A stretch of DNA of 64,000 nucleotides from Clostridium sp. DL-VIII (GCF_000230835.1 NZ_CM001240.1:6376279-6440278), one strand, 5' to 3'; positions 37,227-47,097 are shown, counted from the first letter of the stretch. Notes: a model not told the origin generated them from the letters alone. Numbers and translations are program-made.

Positions 37227-37468
37227 TAATATCCCTCTCTCTTAAAATTTAATAAAAATTTTTTATTAAACTATTACAATTAACTTTAAAGTAAAATTTT
37301 ATTTCAACTAAATAACAACTTATACTTATTTTAATTGTTTTTATAATTATTGTCTACGCTTTAATGTACATCTGAATTTATAAAATCCTAAAATATCCTT
37401 TATTTAAAATAAAAACTAATATATTTGAATTTACAAATAGTAATATAGTATTTTTCACTTATTTAATG

Positions 37469-38743
37469 TTATTGTTCACTAAAATAATACTTTTTTACAG
37501 TCTTCTGACCCAAACCAAGTTCTCTAGATATATACCTTATGCTTACACCTTTCCTTGTAAGGCTTTCTATCTCTTCTTTATACCTCTCCCCAATAGTAAT
37601 AACCCTCCCAATCTTATACTTATCTTCTTCACATATATCTGGTCCACATCTAGCATACGTGAATCCACAACATTCACATTTAAACTTACCAACAGGCTTC
37701 TTCTTACTGCAATTATAATTTATTTCAACGCTATCTATTACTGGCTTACAATAGTTATCACAGATTTTATTTAAGCAAATCCAAGGACCATCTCCAAAAG
37801 GCTTGTACTCTTTCTTCTTATTAAAAAATTCTTCTAAATCTATTCCTAAAAATCTTATTAGCAGCAAATGCTTTATTGGATTTACATTTGATCTGCTTAT
37901 TCTGAGCATGTATTTAATCCAGTTTGTAATATTGTTACTATAGATATTTAAATCAAATAATTTTAAAAATTCCTCTCCATAGAACTTAATAAATCTATTT
38001 TCTACTTCATCTATATTTACTCTTCCAGATGGTGTACACAAGCCTAATTCTCTTAACCTATTTTTATATTGATCCGTAATCCATAGATAGTCTTTATTAT
38101 TAACTTCATTACATAATAAAGATTGAATATATTTATTAATTGCTAGGAAATGCTCTAAATTATTAATAAACAAATCATTTATAATGTTTTCTTTAAACTC
38201 TATTTCTAACAATGGTACATACGAATTTTTTCCATAATAATGAATTGGTTGCTTACTTATCTTTAAAGGAACTTGATGCTTATTGCATATAAATACTTCT
38301 GGAATTTGGTGTATTCTATGTAAATATGCTTCTCCATAATCCTCTATTTCTTCTTTATAGCATATAGGACATATTTTAAAATATCCCTGTTGCTTTACAC
38401 TAACTTGTGCTGCTCCAACTATAGAATGCACACCTCTACCATCGTTTCCTTTTAGCATTTCCGATACAACTTGTTTTTCATGAGCATCAATGAATGCTGT
38501 ATAGTAATTAAATAAAGTATAATTTTTTATAATTTCTTCCGAAGTATATCCAAATGACTTAGGCATATTCTCAACCAATCTATCATTATTTGATGGCAAA
38601 TCAAGGCTGGAAGTAATAATTCCTTCATTGTATAAATCTTGATTAGTTGTTACATAACTAGTGTTTCCACTTCTTAAATGGTATCTTGCTAAAATAGAAT
38701 AAAGTATTTCATCCTCATAAGGAGCAGGAAAAAAGGAGATCAT
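37469..38743 (-). CDS. tniQ: TniQ/TnsD-family target selector
   Basis: A 424-aa protein. FFPAPYEDEILYSILARYH at the N-terminus and the zinc-binding FKICPICYKEEIEDYG...VFICNKH are classic TniQ features. A second Cys cluster (KFKCECCGFTYARCG) and a C-terminal helix-turn-helix (GVSIRYISRELGLGQKTVKKY) provide DNA recognition. It overlaps tnsC by 4 bp. In Tn7 the homologue TnsD binds a fixed chromosomal site and recruits TnsC. The glmS site is not in this window, so the target here is unknown. It is shorter than E. coli TnsD (about 508 aa), and no tnsE is seen. Confidence 0.9.
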   Translation of the reverse strand: MISFFPAPYEDEILYSILARYHLRSGNTSYVTTNQDLYNEGIITSSLDLPSNNDRLVENMPKSFGYTSEEIIKNYTLFNYYTAFIDAHEKQVVSEMLKGNDGRGVHSIVGAAQVSVKQQGYFKICPICYKEEIEDYGEAYLHRIHQIPEVFICNKHQVPLKISKQPIHYYGKNSYVPLLEIEFKENIINDLFINNLEHFLAINKYIQSLLCNEVNNKDYLWITDQYKNRLRELGLCTPSGRVNIDEVENRFIKFYGEEFLKLFDLNIYSNNITNWIKYMLRISRSNVNPIKHLLLIRFLGIDLEEFFNKKKEYKPFGDGPWICLNKICDNYCKPVIDSVEINYNCSKKKPVGKFKCECCGFTYARCGPDICEEDKYKIGRVITIGERYKEEIESLTRKGVSIRYISRELGLGQKTVKKYYFSEQ

Positions 38744-40368
38744 ACAATCTCCCTGCTTTCAAAGTCTGCACTTGTTATATACCCCTTTTCTTTTAAAGCC
38801 AGATAAGGTGATTTATCTTCTTCCTTTGCAGACTTTATTATAAATCTAATATCATCTTCTTTTAAATTTGAACTTTTATTTCTTGTTGCTTTTATTGTAT
38901 CAACTACCTTTATTGCTTCAACTACCAATTTATTAATTCCAATTTCCTCATCTTCTGATAGTACCTTTTCTATAGCAGAAACAGCCTTCTTCCTATCTAT
39001 ATCCAACTCCATTAATCTTATAAGCGCCTCTTCTTTTTTACTTAACTGCTTTTTTCTTTTAGCAATCTTATAATCTTGTATTCTAGAATTTAAATTAACA
39101 TCTGTATTAGTTTTGGATAGAAAATCTTCATAATCAATCGTAGAAATATCTTCATACTTAGCAATTCTTCGTATATCATTACTTTTCATTGCATCTATCA
39201 TTGGCTTTACTGCATTTAAATTTTTATCCACAACTTCCTTTATTATATCCACAGTGATTTCTTCTTTTCCTGTGGATATTGCTTTTATTTGTGCCATCGC
39301 ATATATCTTTACTGCTATATCTATTATTCCTTGAGATTCTTCATATAATAGATTAATCAATTCTTCTGTTAATGGTGTTTTCTTTTTAGTAAATTGGTAT
39401 TCCCAGATTGTGTCCATTAGCAAACTGAAACTTTCATCATTTTTTAATCTTTCCCATATTATGTTTCCACCTGTTCCTAATGTTCTTCTTGCCATCCTAA
39501 AATCATTTTGAAGCAGATTCTTCGCCTTCATCGTTCCCACTAAAACTACTGGAATTCCAACTGTATTTACTAGTGTAGTAAAGAAATTTAGCATTTTATC
39601 TACTCCACCAGATTTTGCTTGACTTAAATGTTGTATTTCATCTATTATAAGCAACCCCAGCCCACTATTTCTCGCTACTTGTCCTAAGACGCTTAACAAT
39701 GTATCAACTGTTCTTTTTGATGTTGCATATTTCTCAAAATAATTTGTTCCTAAAACTTGATCTATCCTACTAAAAAAATCTATGCAAAGACCTTTAACAC
39801 TTCCATCGAATGGACAATCGATTTTTAACCAAACAACTTGATAAATAGAAACTTTTTTATCTTTATATTGATAATGCGCTATAACCTGTGGAAAATTACT
39901 AAGAACTCTATTTAAACTACTACTCTTCCCTAATCCTGATGCACCAATAATAGATAACGAATTTGCAGTATTACAAAAACCATTTATATTATCTATCTCT
40001 TCATAATGTAACTTTATAAAACCACTAATAAAAGATTCTGTATATTCTTTGCTTAATGGATTCCTTGAAATATAGCCTGTTCTAATCATTGTTGATATTC
40101 TACTTTCTAAATCTATATGCCTTGGAAGCGGTTGAAAAACTTTAAATAACCTTTCTGATATTATGTGAATTCTTATGTGATCTGGTAGTTTTCGTTCGTC
40201 ATCATTATAATAGGGATACATTCCTAAAGAATCTATTACTTTTTCTTTATTACTTATATCAGGTAATGCTTCTAAAAAAGGATTTCCTTTATATTCTTCT
40301 ATTACTTGCTCCTTATATTCCGCTCTATATGCTATTGCACCATTACACAAAACAATCTTTTTATCCAT
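38740..40368 (-). CDS. tnsC: TnsC-like AAA+ transposition regulator
   Basis: A 542-aa AAA+ ATPase. Walker A is IIGASGLGKSSSLNRVL (142-149 core), Walker B is LGLLIIDEIQHLSQ (about 240-250), and a sensor-I-like VVLVGTMKAKNLL follows. TnsC polymerises on target DNA with ATP and links TniQ to TnsA/TnsB. The long N-terminal extension (about 1-130) is typical for contact with TniQ and TnsB. It overlaps tnsB by 8 bp and tniQ by 4 bp, so expression is coupled. Confidence 0.92.
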   Translation of the reverse strand: MDKKIVLCNGAIAYRAEYKEQVIEEYKGNPFLEALPDISNKEKVIDSLGMYPYYNDDERKLPDHIRIHIISERLFKVFQPLPRHIDLESRISTMIRTGYISRNPLSKEYTESFISGFIKLHYEEIDNINGFCNTANSLSIIGASGLGKSSSLNRVLSNFPQVIAHYQYKDKKVSIYQVVWLKIDCPFDGSVKGLCIDFFSRIDQVLGTNYFEKYATSKRTVDTLLSVLGQVARNSGLGLLIIDEIQHLSQAKSGGVDKMLNFFTTLVNTVGIPVVLVGTMKAKNLLQNDFRMARRTLGTGGNIIWERLKNDESFSLLMDTIWEYQFTKKKTPLTEELINLLYEESQGIIDIAVKIYAMAQIKAISTGKEEITVDIIKEVVDKNLNAVKPMIDAMKSNDIRRIAKYEDISTIDYEDFLSKTNTDVNLNSRIQDYKIAKRKKQLSKKEEALIRLMELDIDRKKAVSAIEKVLSEDEEIGINKLVVEAIKVVDTIKATRNKSSNLKEDDIRFIIKSAKEEDKSPYLALKEKGYITSADFESREIV

Positions 40369-42487
40369 TTAAATTTTCTCTCCTTTCCCTTTGTCTTTGC
40401 TTTAACAACGATAATTCATTCATTACATTACTGTTGAAATCATACTCTTCTATATTATCTTTTCTAGCAATTTCACCCTCTTCCCCTATCTCAAAATACT
40501 CGTTTCCTCTATTTATTTGTTTTTCTATTTTTCTATTTTCATCTATACCTTTTAATCTTTCAGTATTACTTTCATTGGTATACTGATAATCTTGCTTTGC
40601 AGAATCTACAATTCTTTCTATATCATCCATTAGATTTACTTTTGCTTGTAGTTCTGATTCCTTCATTAAATTAACATCTAGTTTTTCTCTGCTTATTAAA
40701 TATTGAACATCATCAAAACATTTATTTTTATACTTATTTTGATGTTCTAACAAAAAGCATTTTTCATAATCTCTACCATTATCTTTTTTTATATAGATAT
40801 AATCCATCTTTCTTAAATCATACGAAATATTTATTTTCCAGCTACCACTATTTCTAGACTTTTCAAACCAGTGTTCCTCTAGCGATTCTTTTGAAGCATA
40901 ATATGCACCATTGAATCTTATTCCCTTGCTTGTTACTGTTGCACTTCCTGTCGGCATAAGGTTTAATAGAACAATATCTTTAGGCAAACTTTTTAATCTT
41001 CCAGAAATATTCTCTATACCCCAATTCCATAATTCAATAGGAACTGCTTTTACATCATCTTCTATCTGGAATTGACTTCTATCATATTCCCTCAAAACAT
41101 GGCTGTTATTATGATAAAGTATTGTTTTTATTATAATTTTAGTGAATTCCTTTATTGTTAGTTTAGCATCTAGCCTATAATCTTTATCTCCACGTTCTTT
41201 GAAATTGCCATCCACTTTTCCTACTAAAAAAGGCTTAGTATAAGTATTTAAAACTCTAAAGTTTTGCTCTACACAACCTTTCCAATCTGCTCTAAATGGG
41301 GGTGTAACCTTTATTCCAATGCCTAATGCCTGCACTAAACTTTCAATATTTTTGCCTTCCATTTCACCTCTATCCGCAATTATGTGATCTGGTAAATTAT
41401 TGACCGGCCATTCTTCTGGTGCTATTTCAATATCATATTCTTTGCATAACTTAACTTTATCTTCTACAACACTAGCCAATGCCATTGCTGCTCCAATAAA
41501 ACTTGGTCCTTCTAATCCAACATAAAAACCTACAATCATTCTGCTGAAAGAATCTAATACCATATATAATACTGGTCTTCCAATAATCCAATTTCTATTG
41601 AATTCACTCACCACATACACATCTGCAACCGTTGCATCTATTTGATATAAACTTCCCGGCCCTAATACATCATTATTAGTATTCCCCAAAATGGCTCTAT
41701 GCTTCTGCTCATATTTTTTAGAACCGAATCTACTTACTACTTCTTTCTTATAATTTCTATTTTTGTAAAACCAATACTTAAATTGTTCGTAGGTTGGTAA
41801 TTGATCATTTGATAAAACATCTTGTTGATTGTCTTTATTTCTAAAATACTCTTTTATCATCAACTGATATGTTGTAGTTAACGGATTCTTGCTGCTGGTA
41901 TTGTAATATTTATTAATGGATAGTTTAAAAATTCTCTTAATATTATCATCCACATTTATACCTTTTCCTAAAAGTTGACTGTTATTTCTTGGTCTTCCTC
42001 TCTTTGTGTCTTCTGAAATACTCTTTTCTTTACCCCTTCCACCTGAATTTTTAAATTCTGGAACTAGAGCATTCTTATTCTTACCTCTGCACCAATATCT
42101 TTTAAGGTATCTGTTTATGGTACTTTCGCTAATATTCAGATTTTCTGATATATATAAAATTAGTTTTCTTCTTTCTTTAGAAATATAAACATAAGGTTCT
42201 TTGTCAACTATCGATTTTATAACATCCCATGCTTTATCTCTATACTGTATATATAATGTAGGAATTTCTTCTTCCTTTAATATATTTATATATTTGTCAC
42301 TTGGTTCAAACGCTATATTTTCTAACTTGAGCATATCTTCTATATAAGACATTCTGTATTTTATAGGCATCTTATTTTCCTTTACATCTATCAGAAAAAT
42401 AATATCTTCTTCTTTATCAAACCATAGAATCCTGTCAACTCGCTCGTCTCCATTTAACCATTTTAGTAAATTGTTAACTTGTATCAC
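40361..42487 (-). CDS. tnsB: TnsB-like DDE transposase
   Basis: A 708-aa retroviral-integrase-fold transposase. The catalytic triad is visible as D284 (YQIDATVADVY), D372 (IIADRGEM) and E407 (DWKGCVEQNFR), each in the correct context. The N-terminal part has HTH-like segments (NLNISESTINRYLKRYW) that bind the transposon ends, and the acidic/basic C-terminal tail should contact TnsC. It makes the 3' end cuts and strand transfer. GTG is the start codon (GGGGTGG six bases upstream). It lies 17 bp after tnsA. Confidence 0.93.
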   Translation of the reverse strand: MIQVNNLLKWLNGDERVDRILWFDKEEDIIFLIDVKENKMPIKYRMSYIEDMLKLENIAFEPSDKYINILKEEEIPTLYIQYRDKAWDVIKSIVDKEPYVYISKERRKLILYISENLNISESTINRYLKRYWCRGKNKNALVPEFKNSGGRGKEKSISEDTKRGRPRNNSQLLGKGINVDDNIKRIFKLSINKYYNTSSKNPLTTTYQLMIKEYFRNKDNQQDVLSNDQLPTYEQFKYWFYKNRNYKKEVVSRFGSKKYEQKHRAILGNTNNDVLGPGSLYQIDATVADVYVVSEFNRNWIIGRPVLYMVLDSFSRMIVGFYVGLEGPSFIGAAMALASVVEDKVKLCKEYDIEIAPEEWPVNNLPDHIIADRGEMEGKNIESLVQALGIGIKVTPPFRADWKGCVEQNFRVLNTYTKPFLVGKVDGNFKERGDKDYRLDAKLTIKEFTKIIIKTILYHNNSHVLREYDRSQFQIEDDVKAVPIELWNWGIENISGRLKSLPKDIVLLNLMPTGSATVTSKGIRFNGAYYASKESLEEHWFEKSRNSGSWKINISYDLRKMDYIYIKKDNGRDYEKCFLLEHQNKYKNKCFDDVQYLISREKLDVNLMKESELQAKVNLMDDIERIVDSAKQDYQYTNESNTERLKGIDENRKIEKQINRGNEYFEIGEEGEIARKDNIEEYDFNSNVMNELSLLKQRQRERRENLNG

Positions 42488-42504
42488 TAAGATCCACCCC
42501 TTGC

Positions 42505-43311
42505 TTATTTAGTGATTTCTGAAAAAGTAAGATTCAAATCAATACTCTTATCCATATGAATCTCTACAACTCTTGCTGCTAAAAGATATTTGAATATAAA
42601 TATTCCGGTTCCTTCCTTTAAAGAATTTTTAACTTCAAAATCCTTGGCTAATTTTCTGATTGATAAATCACTTGAGTTAGCATAATCCAAGAATTCTCCA
42701 CATAATCTAACCATAGATTTTTCATCAATATCATAATTTTTATATTCATTGAGTACTGCATGAAACCATTGAATATTTTTAACCTTTTCTTTAGGAATAT
42801 CATCTTCTGTCACTATAGCCCAATCTATATCTTGTGCTTTCCAATACCTACGTTCCAGTTCTAACTTCTCCATAGTTGTTGATTTTTCTAACACTGATTT
42901 ATATTTAACACTTCTTGCAAAACAATCAATTCCTCCTTCTGCAGTTCTCACCAGTATTAAAAAAGTTGTTGTTATAACATATTGTTCATTTGTATATTTA
43001 TCTTTGAAAGCATTAACATTTATATCCTCAACATCTACAACATCATACAGATTCAATAATGGATAATGTTCTTTAATATCTATAACCTTTTGATCCCAAT
43101 CCCATAAATAAAAACATTGTGTTTCCAAATCACTGAAAAAATGATGTACTCTCTTTGTCTTGTTTCCTAGAATTCTACTTGCTCTACCTGTGGAAGGAAA
43201 ATCTTGAACTGTTAACCAAGGCTTATATGAAGCCAAATTTCCTTTACCTCTTCCTTCTCTTAAATATCTTTCTAATTTTTGCTTACTCCAAGTGTTATTT
43301 CTTTTAGACAT
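42505..43311 (-). CDS. tnsA: TnsA-like endonuclease subunit with an apparently mutated active site
   Basis: A 268-aa protein aligned by eye to TnsA: RASRILGNKTKRVHHFFSDL, then ETQCFYLWDWDQ (catalytic-Glu region), VITTTFLILV, DCFARSVKY and LELERRYWKAQDIDWAIVTE. In Tn7 TnsA the nuclease residues are E63, D114 and K132, and D114 sits in a T-D-F-L motif. Here that position reads T-T-T-F-L (codons ACA ACA ACT TTT), so the Asp is replaced by Thr, while Glu and Lys remain. Loss of 5'-end cutting would turn cut-and-paste into replicative transposition. It overlaps the resolvase gene upstream. Confidence 0.88.
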   Translation of the reverse strand: MSKRNNTWSKQKLERYLREGRGKGNLASYKPWLTVQDFPSTGRASRILGNKTKRVHHFFSDLETQCFYLWDWDQKVIDIKEHYPLLNLYDVVDVEDINVNAFKDKYTNEQYVITTTFLILVRTAEGGIDCFARSVKYKSVLEKSTTMEKLELERRYWKAQDIDWAIVTEDDIPKEKVKNIQWFHAVLNEYKNYDIDEKSMVRLCGEFLDYANSSDLSIRKLAKDFEVKNSLKEGTGIFIFKYLLAARVVEIHMDKSIDLNLTFSEITK

Positions 43312-43936
43312 TATCCATTCGCTCCCTTATTGTATCATTTTCAAACTCTGAAACCCTCCTATAAAAGGTATTTGGTTTGATATCAAGCATTTTCATGGCT
43401 TTTTTTGCAGTGAAATTTCCATTCTTCCACTGCATATAAATAGTTTTGAAATTATCACTTACTTGTATTTTAGGTCTACCAAATTTAACATTTCTTAGTT
43501 TCGCAGATTCTATGCCTTCCATTTGTCGCTGCTTTATATTTATACGTTCTTCTTCTGCCAGCCACGCTAATATTTGAAGAACTAGATCCGTAATTAATTG
43601 CCCTACCCCTTTTAAATCTTTATACTTACGTGTATCTAAGATTTCCATATCTAAAACTACAATATCGATATCATTATCACTAAGCCACTTCCATTGCTCT
43701 AAAATGCTTGTTTTATTTCTTCCGAGCCTATCAATAGATTTTATAAACAAAACATCTCCACTTCTGATTGATCTTTTTAATGCATTCCATTCTGGTCTAT
43801 CAAAATCTTTACCGCTGGCTTTATCCATATACACATCCCGGGAGTCAATGTCCAACTTTTTAATTGCATCCAATTGTCTATTTTCATTTTGATCTTTAGA
43901 AGATACCCTTCCATAAAAGTAATTTCTTATCCCCAT
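43304..43936 (-). CDS. Serine resolvase coupled to the tns operon
   Basis: About 210 aa, a small serine recombinase. NYFYGRVSSKDQNENRQLDAI contains the nucleophilic Ser region, SGDVLFIKSIDRLGRNKTSI is the conserved catalytic Arg region, and the C-terminal FTAKKAMKMLDIKPNTFYRRV is the HTH that binds res. The ATG at 43936 is chosen because GGAGGTAAGTTTTTTT precedes it. Its end overlaps tnsA by 8 bp. A resolvase separates cointegrates made by replicative transposition, as TniR does in Tn5053-type elements. Confidence 0.9.
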   Translation of the reverse strand: MGIRNYFYGRVSSKDQNENRQLDAIKKLDIDSRDVYMDKASGKDFDRPEWNALKRSIRSGDVLFIKSIDRLGRNKTSILEQWKWLSDNDIDIVVLDMEILDTRKYKDLKGVGQLITDLVLQILAWLAEEERINIKQRQMEGIESAKLRNVKFGRPKIQVSDNFKTIYMQWKNGNFTAKKAMKMLDIKPNTFYRRVSEFENDTIRERMDNV

Positions 43937-43964
43937 AAAAAAACTTACCTCCTTCAAAATTTTA

Positions 43965-44095
43965 TAGCATTGCAAAAAGTGTACATTATGAATTATATAA
44001 TAATTGCACTTTTATACGCATGCATTTGTTCCAAAAGTCCATATTTTAGCTTATGAAATATTGCAAAATTACTTACTACATTTTGCAATTATCTG
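43965..44095. promoter_or_regulatory. Candidate res site / resolvase promoter region
   Basis: Directly upstream of the resolvase are two dyads. ATTGCAAAA...TTTTGCAAT spans 44060-44089 (30 bp, perfect 9-bp arms), the size of a resolvase subsite. A looser pair, CAAAAAGTGTACATTA with AATTGCACTTTTATA, lies at about 43970-44020. Two or three such subsites beside the gene are typical for res, so this is the best candidate; binding is not shown. Confidence 0.45.
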
Positions 44096-44278
44096 TTAGT
44101 CCAAATTTCATAGAATTTATAATTTAGATATTAATATCTTATATACACATTATACTAAAAAACTTTATTCTCTAGAGCATTCTTGAGTAATTTTCTTAAT
44201 ACATAAAGGTTATGATTCTACAGAAATTTTGCGCTTTCAAAATATATGAAAATTATTCAATATAATTAACACAATATC

Positions 44279-44884
44279 TAAAAAATCTGCAATACCCTTT
44301 ATAAACTATCTTTGCATATTTTTTAGGCTTGAATAAGACATTATTTGAAGAATCATTATTGTTTAGTAACTTTATAATCTTAAAAATTTCTTCTCTCAAC
44401 AATATTTCTTACTGCTTTAGAAATAGAAACTTGTTTTCTTTTTCTTATGAAGTAGGTTTAATATTTAGACCGTATTTAAAATATTCACTATTCTCTTAAA
44501 AGTTTAGTTCTCAGAAGCAGTGCAACTGACCGTAGGGAAGATGCTAATCCAATTAAGAATTAAAATCACATCTAAAAAATCTGCAAACCCCTTTATATAA
44601 TATATTGCAATTTTTTTAGAATAAATAGTTCCTCCTTGGAAATCCATTATTTTAGTAATCTTCTGCTTTCAGCAACAGTTTATACTTCTTTAGAATAAAA
44701 AATGTTTTATTATGAAGTACTTTAAATATTAAGAAAACACTTCAAATGCTTACTATTTCTCTAAATTTTTAGTTTTCATAAGCAGTACAACTGACCGCAG
44801 GGAAGGTGCTAATTCAATTAAGAATTAAAATTACATCTAAAAAATCTGCAACCCCCTTTATAAACATATATTGCATATTTTTTA
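44279..44884. repeat. 265-bp tandem repeats carrying three long palindromes
   Basis: Three inverted repeats of 46-47 bp occur at 44279-44325, 44573-44618 and 44838-44884. Each has arms TAAAAAATCTGCAA and TTGCAWATTTTTTA around a CCCCTTTATAAA-containing centre. The second and third are preceded by a second conserved block (AGCAGTGCAACTGACCG, GGGAAG, TGCTAAT, CAATTAAGAATTAAAAT) starting at about 44517 and 44781. The intervening DNA is also recognisably duplicated, so this is a 265-bp tandem duplication plus one outer copy. No gene lies between 43976 and 45235. The repeats may be transposon-end, resolvase or replication sites. Confidence 0.8.
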
Positions 44885-45172
44885 TGTTTACTAACTGCTT
44901 TCTAAGGCAAAAAATATTTCTTAACTTTAAAGTATCAATCTAATAACTTTATTAGTGCTTATTTATTGCATTAGAAGAATAAAAATTTCAAAAAACTTCT
45001 AACATCAAATATGGTGATTATACTCCAAAATGTCGAGCAACATATTCAAACCACAATATATATACAATCACATACTGAAAATTGATTTATAGCTTTTGTG
45101 TTTTAATCATATAGTTATTTAAATATTTTTCACAAGCTTTCTTTCAAAATGATTTATATATTCAACTTAAAA

Positions 45173-45207
45173 CTATGCATATATATGAATTCAATATACA
45201 TGCATAG
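45173..45207 (-). terminator. Terminator after the helicase gene
   Basis: CTATGCAT (45173-45180) and ATGCATAG (45200-45207), extended by alternating AT bases, form a hairpin. On the minus strand it is followed by TTTTAAG, 29 bp past the stop codon. Confidence 0.6.
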
Positions 45208-45235
45208 CTTATTTCACTTAAATTATAAATACCGC

Positions 45236-46735
45236 TTATCTTTTAACTATGATCCAATAAGTTTTGTTCTTTATAATTTTAGCCTTAATCTCATAGCCAA
45301 AATTATTTTCCAATAAATATTTATTTAATTTTCCAATTGATGCATATTTTCTTCCAAAAGAATCTTTTTTGTTGCAAACCTCAATTAAATTTTTTCGTTC
45401 CTCTTTATCTATTGGTTCTCCTTCCATTTTATGAAAATACTCTTGAATTTTTGCTTCTTTCTTTTCGTCTTCGAATAATACATAATTATTTATCTTAAAT
45501 TTATCTGATAAATATTTGATATATGCAAATTTCCCATATCCAAGTTCTCTATAGGACTTAATTATGCCTACCTCTTTTAGAATTAGTTTATACTTAAATT
45601 CAATTAATGGATTTATTTCTTTACCAATACTATTTTTATTTTTTCGATAATTATCATATATAGCCCTATCAAATCCACTAGATCTAGGATATTTATCTAT
45701 ATATTCTTCATCGGTGTGCTTTTTTAAATATTCTAAGCGCTCTAGTTTATTGATTGTTTCTATTTGAATCCCACCTAACGTACAATTATCTAAACATCTA
45801 ACATATAAATTTATTATATCTAAATAGTCAACTGATCTTTTTCTACCAATACACTGTATTAGTGTGTCTAAATCATATATAGATACTACTATATTTTTTA
45901 AATTTATATCTTTAATATTTACACCAGAATCCATACATGGAGTTGTTATTAAAATTAATTCTTCAAACTTTTCTTCTTCTAACATTTTTTTAATTTTCTT
46001 TTCATTCACATGCCTATAATATTTTTTTTCCTTTTTACTGCAATTAAATAGACAAAAAGCTTTATATTTTTTATATAAATCACATGCTTTTTCTAAATTT
46101 TGCATAAAAAATATCGCCTTAGTTCCGTCCTTAATAAATTGTTCAATCAACTCTTCATAAGTCTCATCTTTATAGAAGAATGATAGCTTTTTTATAAAAT
46201 CATAATTTATTGGTAAATTATAATTTTTTATTGTTATGCCTTCAGTATTTACATATAGTTTAATATTTTCTTTTATATATCGCTCCATATTTTCCCCAGT
46301 TGCACTCATAAATATTTTAACAGCATTTCTCTGTTTCATTATTTGCTCAAATGCTATATCTGTTCTGTCATTAAATGTTGCATCATTTAAGAAGTAATGA
46401 AATTCATCACATACAATGTAATCATATTTTGTCATATCATAATCTATTTTTTGAAATAAACTCATATATTCCAATTTTTGATACGTGGCTATATCTATAA
46501 TATCCTTCTTGCATTGTGTCATAATTTCATACAAAAATTGTTCATACGAACTTGATCTATTAATTAGAAATAATATTTTTTTGTTATTGCTTTTAGCAAA
46601 CTCATATAATGTATTTATAACAAAATAGCTTTTTCCTTGTCCTGTTCCTGCTTCTATAAATGATATATCCATCTTTCTCCATTTCGAAATTTCATATATT
46701 GATATAATATCACTTACTGTAATTTTTTTTCTCAT
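45236..46735 (-). CDS. Superfamily 2 helicase-like ATPase
   Basis: A 499-aa protein. Motif I is IEAGTGQGKSYFVI (about 28-41), motif II is VCDEFHYFL (a DEFH box), motif III-like is FMSATGE, and the second RecA domain ends with the motif VI-like QCIGRKR. All core helicase motifs are present, with a helical C-terminal part. Proteins of this size with DEFH are common on phages and plasmids of Firmicutes. The ribosome binding site is poor (GAGTGATT), so the start is less certain. It is a single gene beyond the tns repeat region and points to a mobile-element origin. Confidence 0.75.
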   Translation of the reverse strand: MRKKITVSDIISIYEISKWRKMDISFIEAGTGQGKSYFVINTLYEFAKSNNKKILFLINRSSSYEQFLYEIMTQCKKDIIDIATYQKLEYMSLFQKIDYDMTKYDYIVCDEFHYFLNDATFNDRTDIAFEQIMKQRNAVKIFMSATGENMERYIKENIKLYVNTEGITIKNYNLPINYDFIKKLSFFYKDETYEELIEQFIKDGTKAIFFMQNLEKACDLYKKYKAFCLFNCSKKEKKYYRHVNEKKIKKMLEEEKFEELILITTPCMDSGVNIKDINLKNIVVSIYDLDTLIQCIGRKRSVDYLDIINLYVRCLDNCTLGGIQIETINKLERLEYLKKHTDEEYIDKYPRSSGFDRAIYDNYRKNKNSIGKEINPLIEFKYKLILKEVGIIKSYRELGYGKFAYIKYLSDKFKINNYVLFEDEKKEAKIQEYFHKMEGEPIDKEERKNLIEVCNKKDSFGRKYASIGKLNKYLLENNFGYEIKAKIIKNKTYWIIVKR

Positions 46736-46963
46736 AAAAGAATCACTCTTTCTTTATAATCTTATTAGAAATTCAAATAAGTGAATTTAACAAATACTTA
46801 TTTTATTTCTTAATTAAAGAGTATCTTGATTTTTTATTTCTTCCGAGAAATTATTTAAATATTTTTTCCGAATATTTTTTATCAAATTATTAATATACAT
46901 CAATTATTATTGATAATTTGCAAACAAAGTCATATTTACTTAACTTTTAGCAACTTATCAAAA

Positions 46964-47007
46964 AATACTGGTGTAAGTAATTATCTTCAATCACTTACAC
47001 CAGTATT
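46964..47007. terminator. Perfect 15-bp hairpin between helicase and cell-wall-binding gene
   Basis: AATACTGGTGTAAGT (46964-46978) pairs with ACTTACACCAGTATT (46993-47007). It lies about 90 bp past the stop of the minus-strand gene starting at 47745, and the minus-strand sequence after it is only moderately T-rich. It probably ends that transcript. The rest of 46736-47097 is AT-rich. Confidence 0.6.
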
Positions 47008-47097
47008 AACAAAGTTTTTTATTAAAATAAATTTTAAAAATAATATTTTTCACTATATCTATAAAGTTAAATATCTCCTAAGTTATGAGCGTAAATT

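Noticed and set aside
44279..44884. CRISPR array
   Set aside because: The three repeats are 265-294 bp apart, the DNA between them is itself duplicated rather than unique, each repeat is a long dyad, and no cas gene is present.
22961..45036. TCGACATT at 22961 and its inverted copy at 45029-45036 as the two Tn7-like ends
   Set aside because: An 8-bp match in AT-rich DNA is not significant. No series of transposase sites surrounds either, and no matching 5-bp target duplication was found.
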